Shown here: positions 63,702 to 64,000 of the stretch, piece after piece
Numbering within the stretch: position 1 is the stretch's first letter
How the letters are laid out: each line of letters begins with the position of its first letter
Notes under the pieces: generated by a model
The model's input: only the letters and a program-made list of their open reading frames with translations
The model's database searches: none
Told to the model about the DNA's origin: nothing
Assembly: GCA_964617565.1 (NCBI GenBank)
Contig: CAZTYH010000003.1
Location: 1-64,000, forward strand
Reading direction: 5' to 3'
Length of the DNA stretch: 64,000 bases
From: JAKJGV01 sp964617565
Lineage (GTDB): Bacteria > Verrucomicrobiota > Kiritimatiellia > CAIQIC01 > JAGNIJ01
Made by a program: the position numbers and the translations under genes

Positions 63702-64000
63702 TCAAGGATTCAACAGCTCATCGACCAACAGAATTCGGCTCGGATTGGATGGATCATACAGGATGCCGACGGGGGCTCCGGATGTGCGCTTGTTTTCGGC
63801 CAGCGTCGCCTGATCGCCGTAGGCATAATAGTAAGTCGTGCGATCCGCAAAATCGTCTTGGAACGAAACCTGGACCTTGTATTGCATCTGTTTGTTCACC
63901 CGGACGTTGGTGGCGTCAACCGATTCAATTTTGCCTGAGCTGAATCGGCCGTACGAGAGAATCGCCCGCAATCGCCTGCGGCTCCGCAGGCTGAAAAACA
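63702..64000 (-). CDS. DUF3592-like protein, 5' end outside the window
   Basis: The last 99 or so residues of a protein read from the right edge. The frame is open to base 64000. The text RRLRAILSYGRFSSGKIESV, then MQYKVQVSFQDD, TYYYAYGDQ and GILYDPSNPSRILLVDELLN follows the DUF3592 pattern of a soluble beta domain that ends in a P(x)n-R strand; in that family it normally alternates with membrane helices. The stop at 63702 lies 10 bp from the corA stop, so the two genes converge. Confidence 0.65.
   Translation of the reverse strand, partial: FFSLRSRRRLRAILSYGRFSSGKIESVDATNVRVNKQMQYKVQVSFQDDFADRTTYYYAYGDQATLAENKRTSGAPVGILYDPSNPSRILLVDELLNP

Overview
The window is a GC-rich bacterial chromosome segment, probably a metagenome-assembled genome. 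Gene content points to the PVC superphylum, most likely Kiritimatiellota or a close relative of Verrucomicrobia. The pointers are a TIGR03790-type protein, a YdjY-type protein, very large secreted proteins with calcium-binding DxDxDG repeats, a long trypanosomatid-type phosphoglycerate mutase, and a K+-dependent membrane pyrophosphatase. No rRNA, tRNA, CRISPR array, transposase or prophage was seen. Three 100-N gaps are present. Two are flanked by exact 55-bp duplications and are assembly artefacts inside otherwise intact genes (a GH3 glycosidase and an exonuclease); the third (2244-2343) is a true gap of unknown length.

Layout. 1-6.8 kb: gpmI, a broken pyruvyl-transferase fragment, a GH3 beta-glucosidase with a PA14 insert, a small secreted protein and an outer-membrane beta-barrel candidate. 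7.0-13.4 kb: a tight operon ftsH-folP-cdaA-cdaR(YbbR)-TPR-YdjY-nifU, which includes c-di-AMP synthesis. 13.5-22.2 kb: exonuclease, hppA with a strong promoter, a TIGR03790 protein, tatD, ROK kinase, patatin, DUF167 and a site-2 protease. 22.2-29.4 kb: a rod-like structured RNA candidate, a 1686-aa secreted protein, a small partner protein, a decayed paralogue of that partner, and a membrane protein. 29.4-37.1 kb (minus strand): flippase-like YbhN protein, GDP-deoxyhexose genes (rmd, gmd), a sugar isomerase, rpsU with a CTG start, ugd, creD and a pterin dehydratase.

37.2-46 kb: a type III polyketide synthase with a UbiE-like methyltransferase, then three secreted proteins (phosphoesterase, PQQ-type sugar dehydrogenase, 1192-aa repeat protein) that seem to share a small beta module. 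46-58.5 kb: an RdgC-like protein, then a 578-bp intergenic region unusually rich in DNA structure. After it come pyk, carbonic anhydrase, an mla-type lipid transport cluster whose ATPase has lost its catalytic motifs, envelope proteins (TPR lipoprotein, SH3, M48 protease), a CHASE2 cyclase, a metallo-beta-lactamase-fold protein and acetolactate decarboxylase. 58.5-64 kb: a small DMT protein, serine acetyltransferase, an AsmA-like protein, three tandem Hsp20 genes with a possible RNA switch in the leader, corA and a partial DUF3592-like gene.

The best candidates for something undescribed are the 124-nt rod RNA (22321-22444), the twin 17-bp palindromes spaced exactly 31 bp and found after two different genes, the 44-bp perfect palindrome plus G-quadruplex tract upstream of pyk, the apparently dead Mla ATPase, the CTG-start rpsU, and the alternative hairpins plus overlapping leader ORF upstream of the hsp20 cluster.
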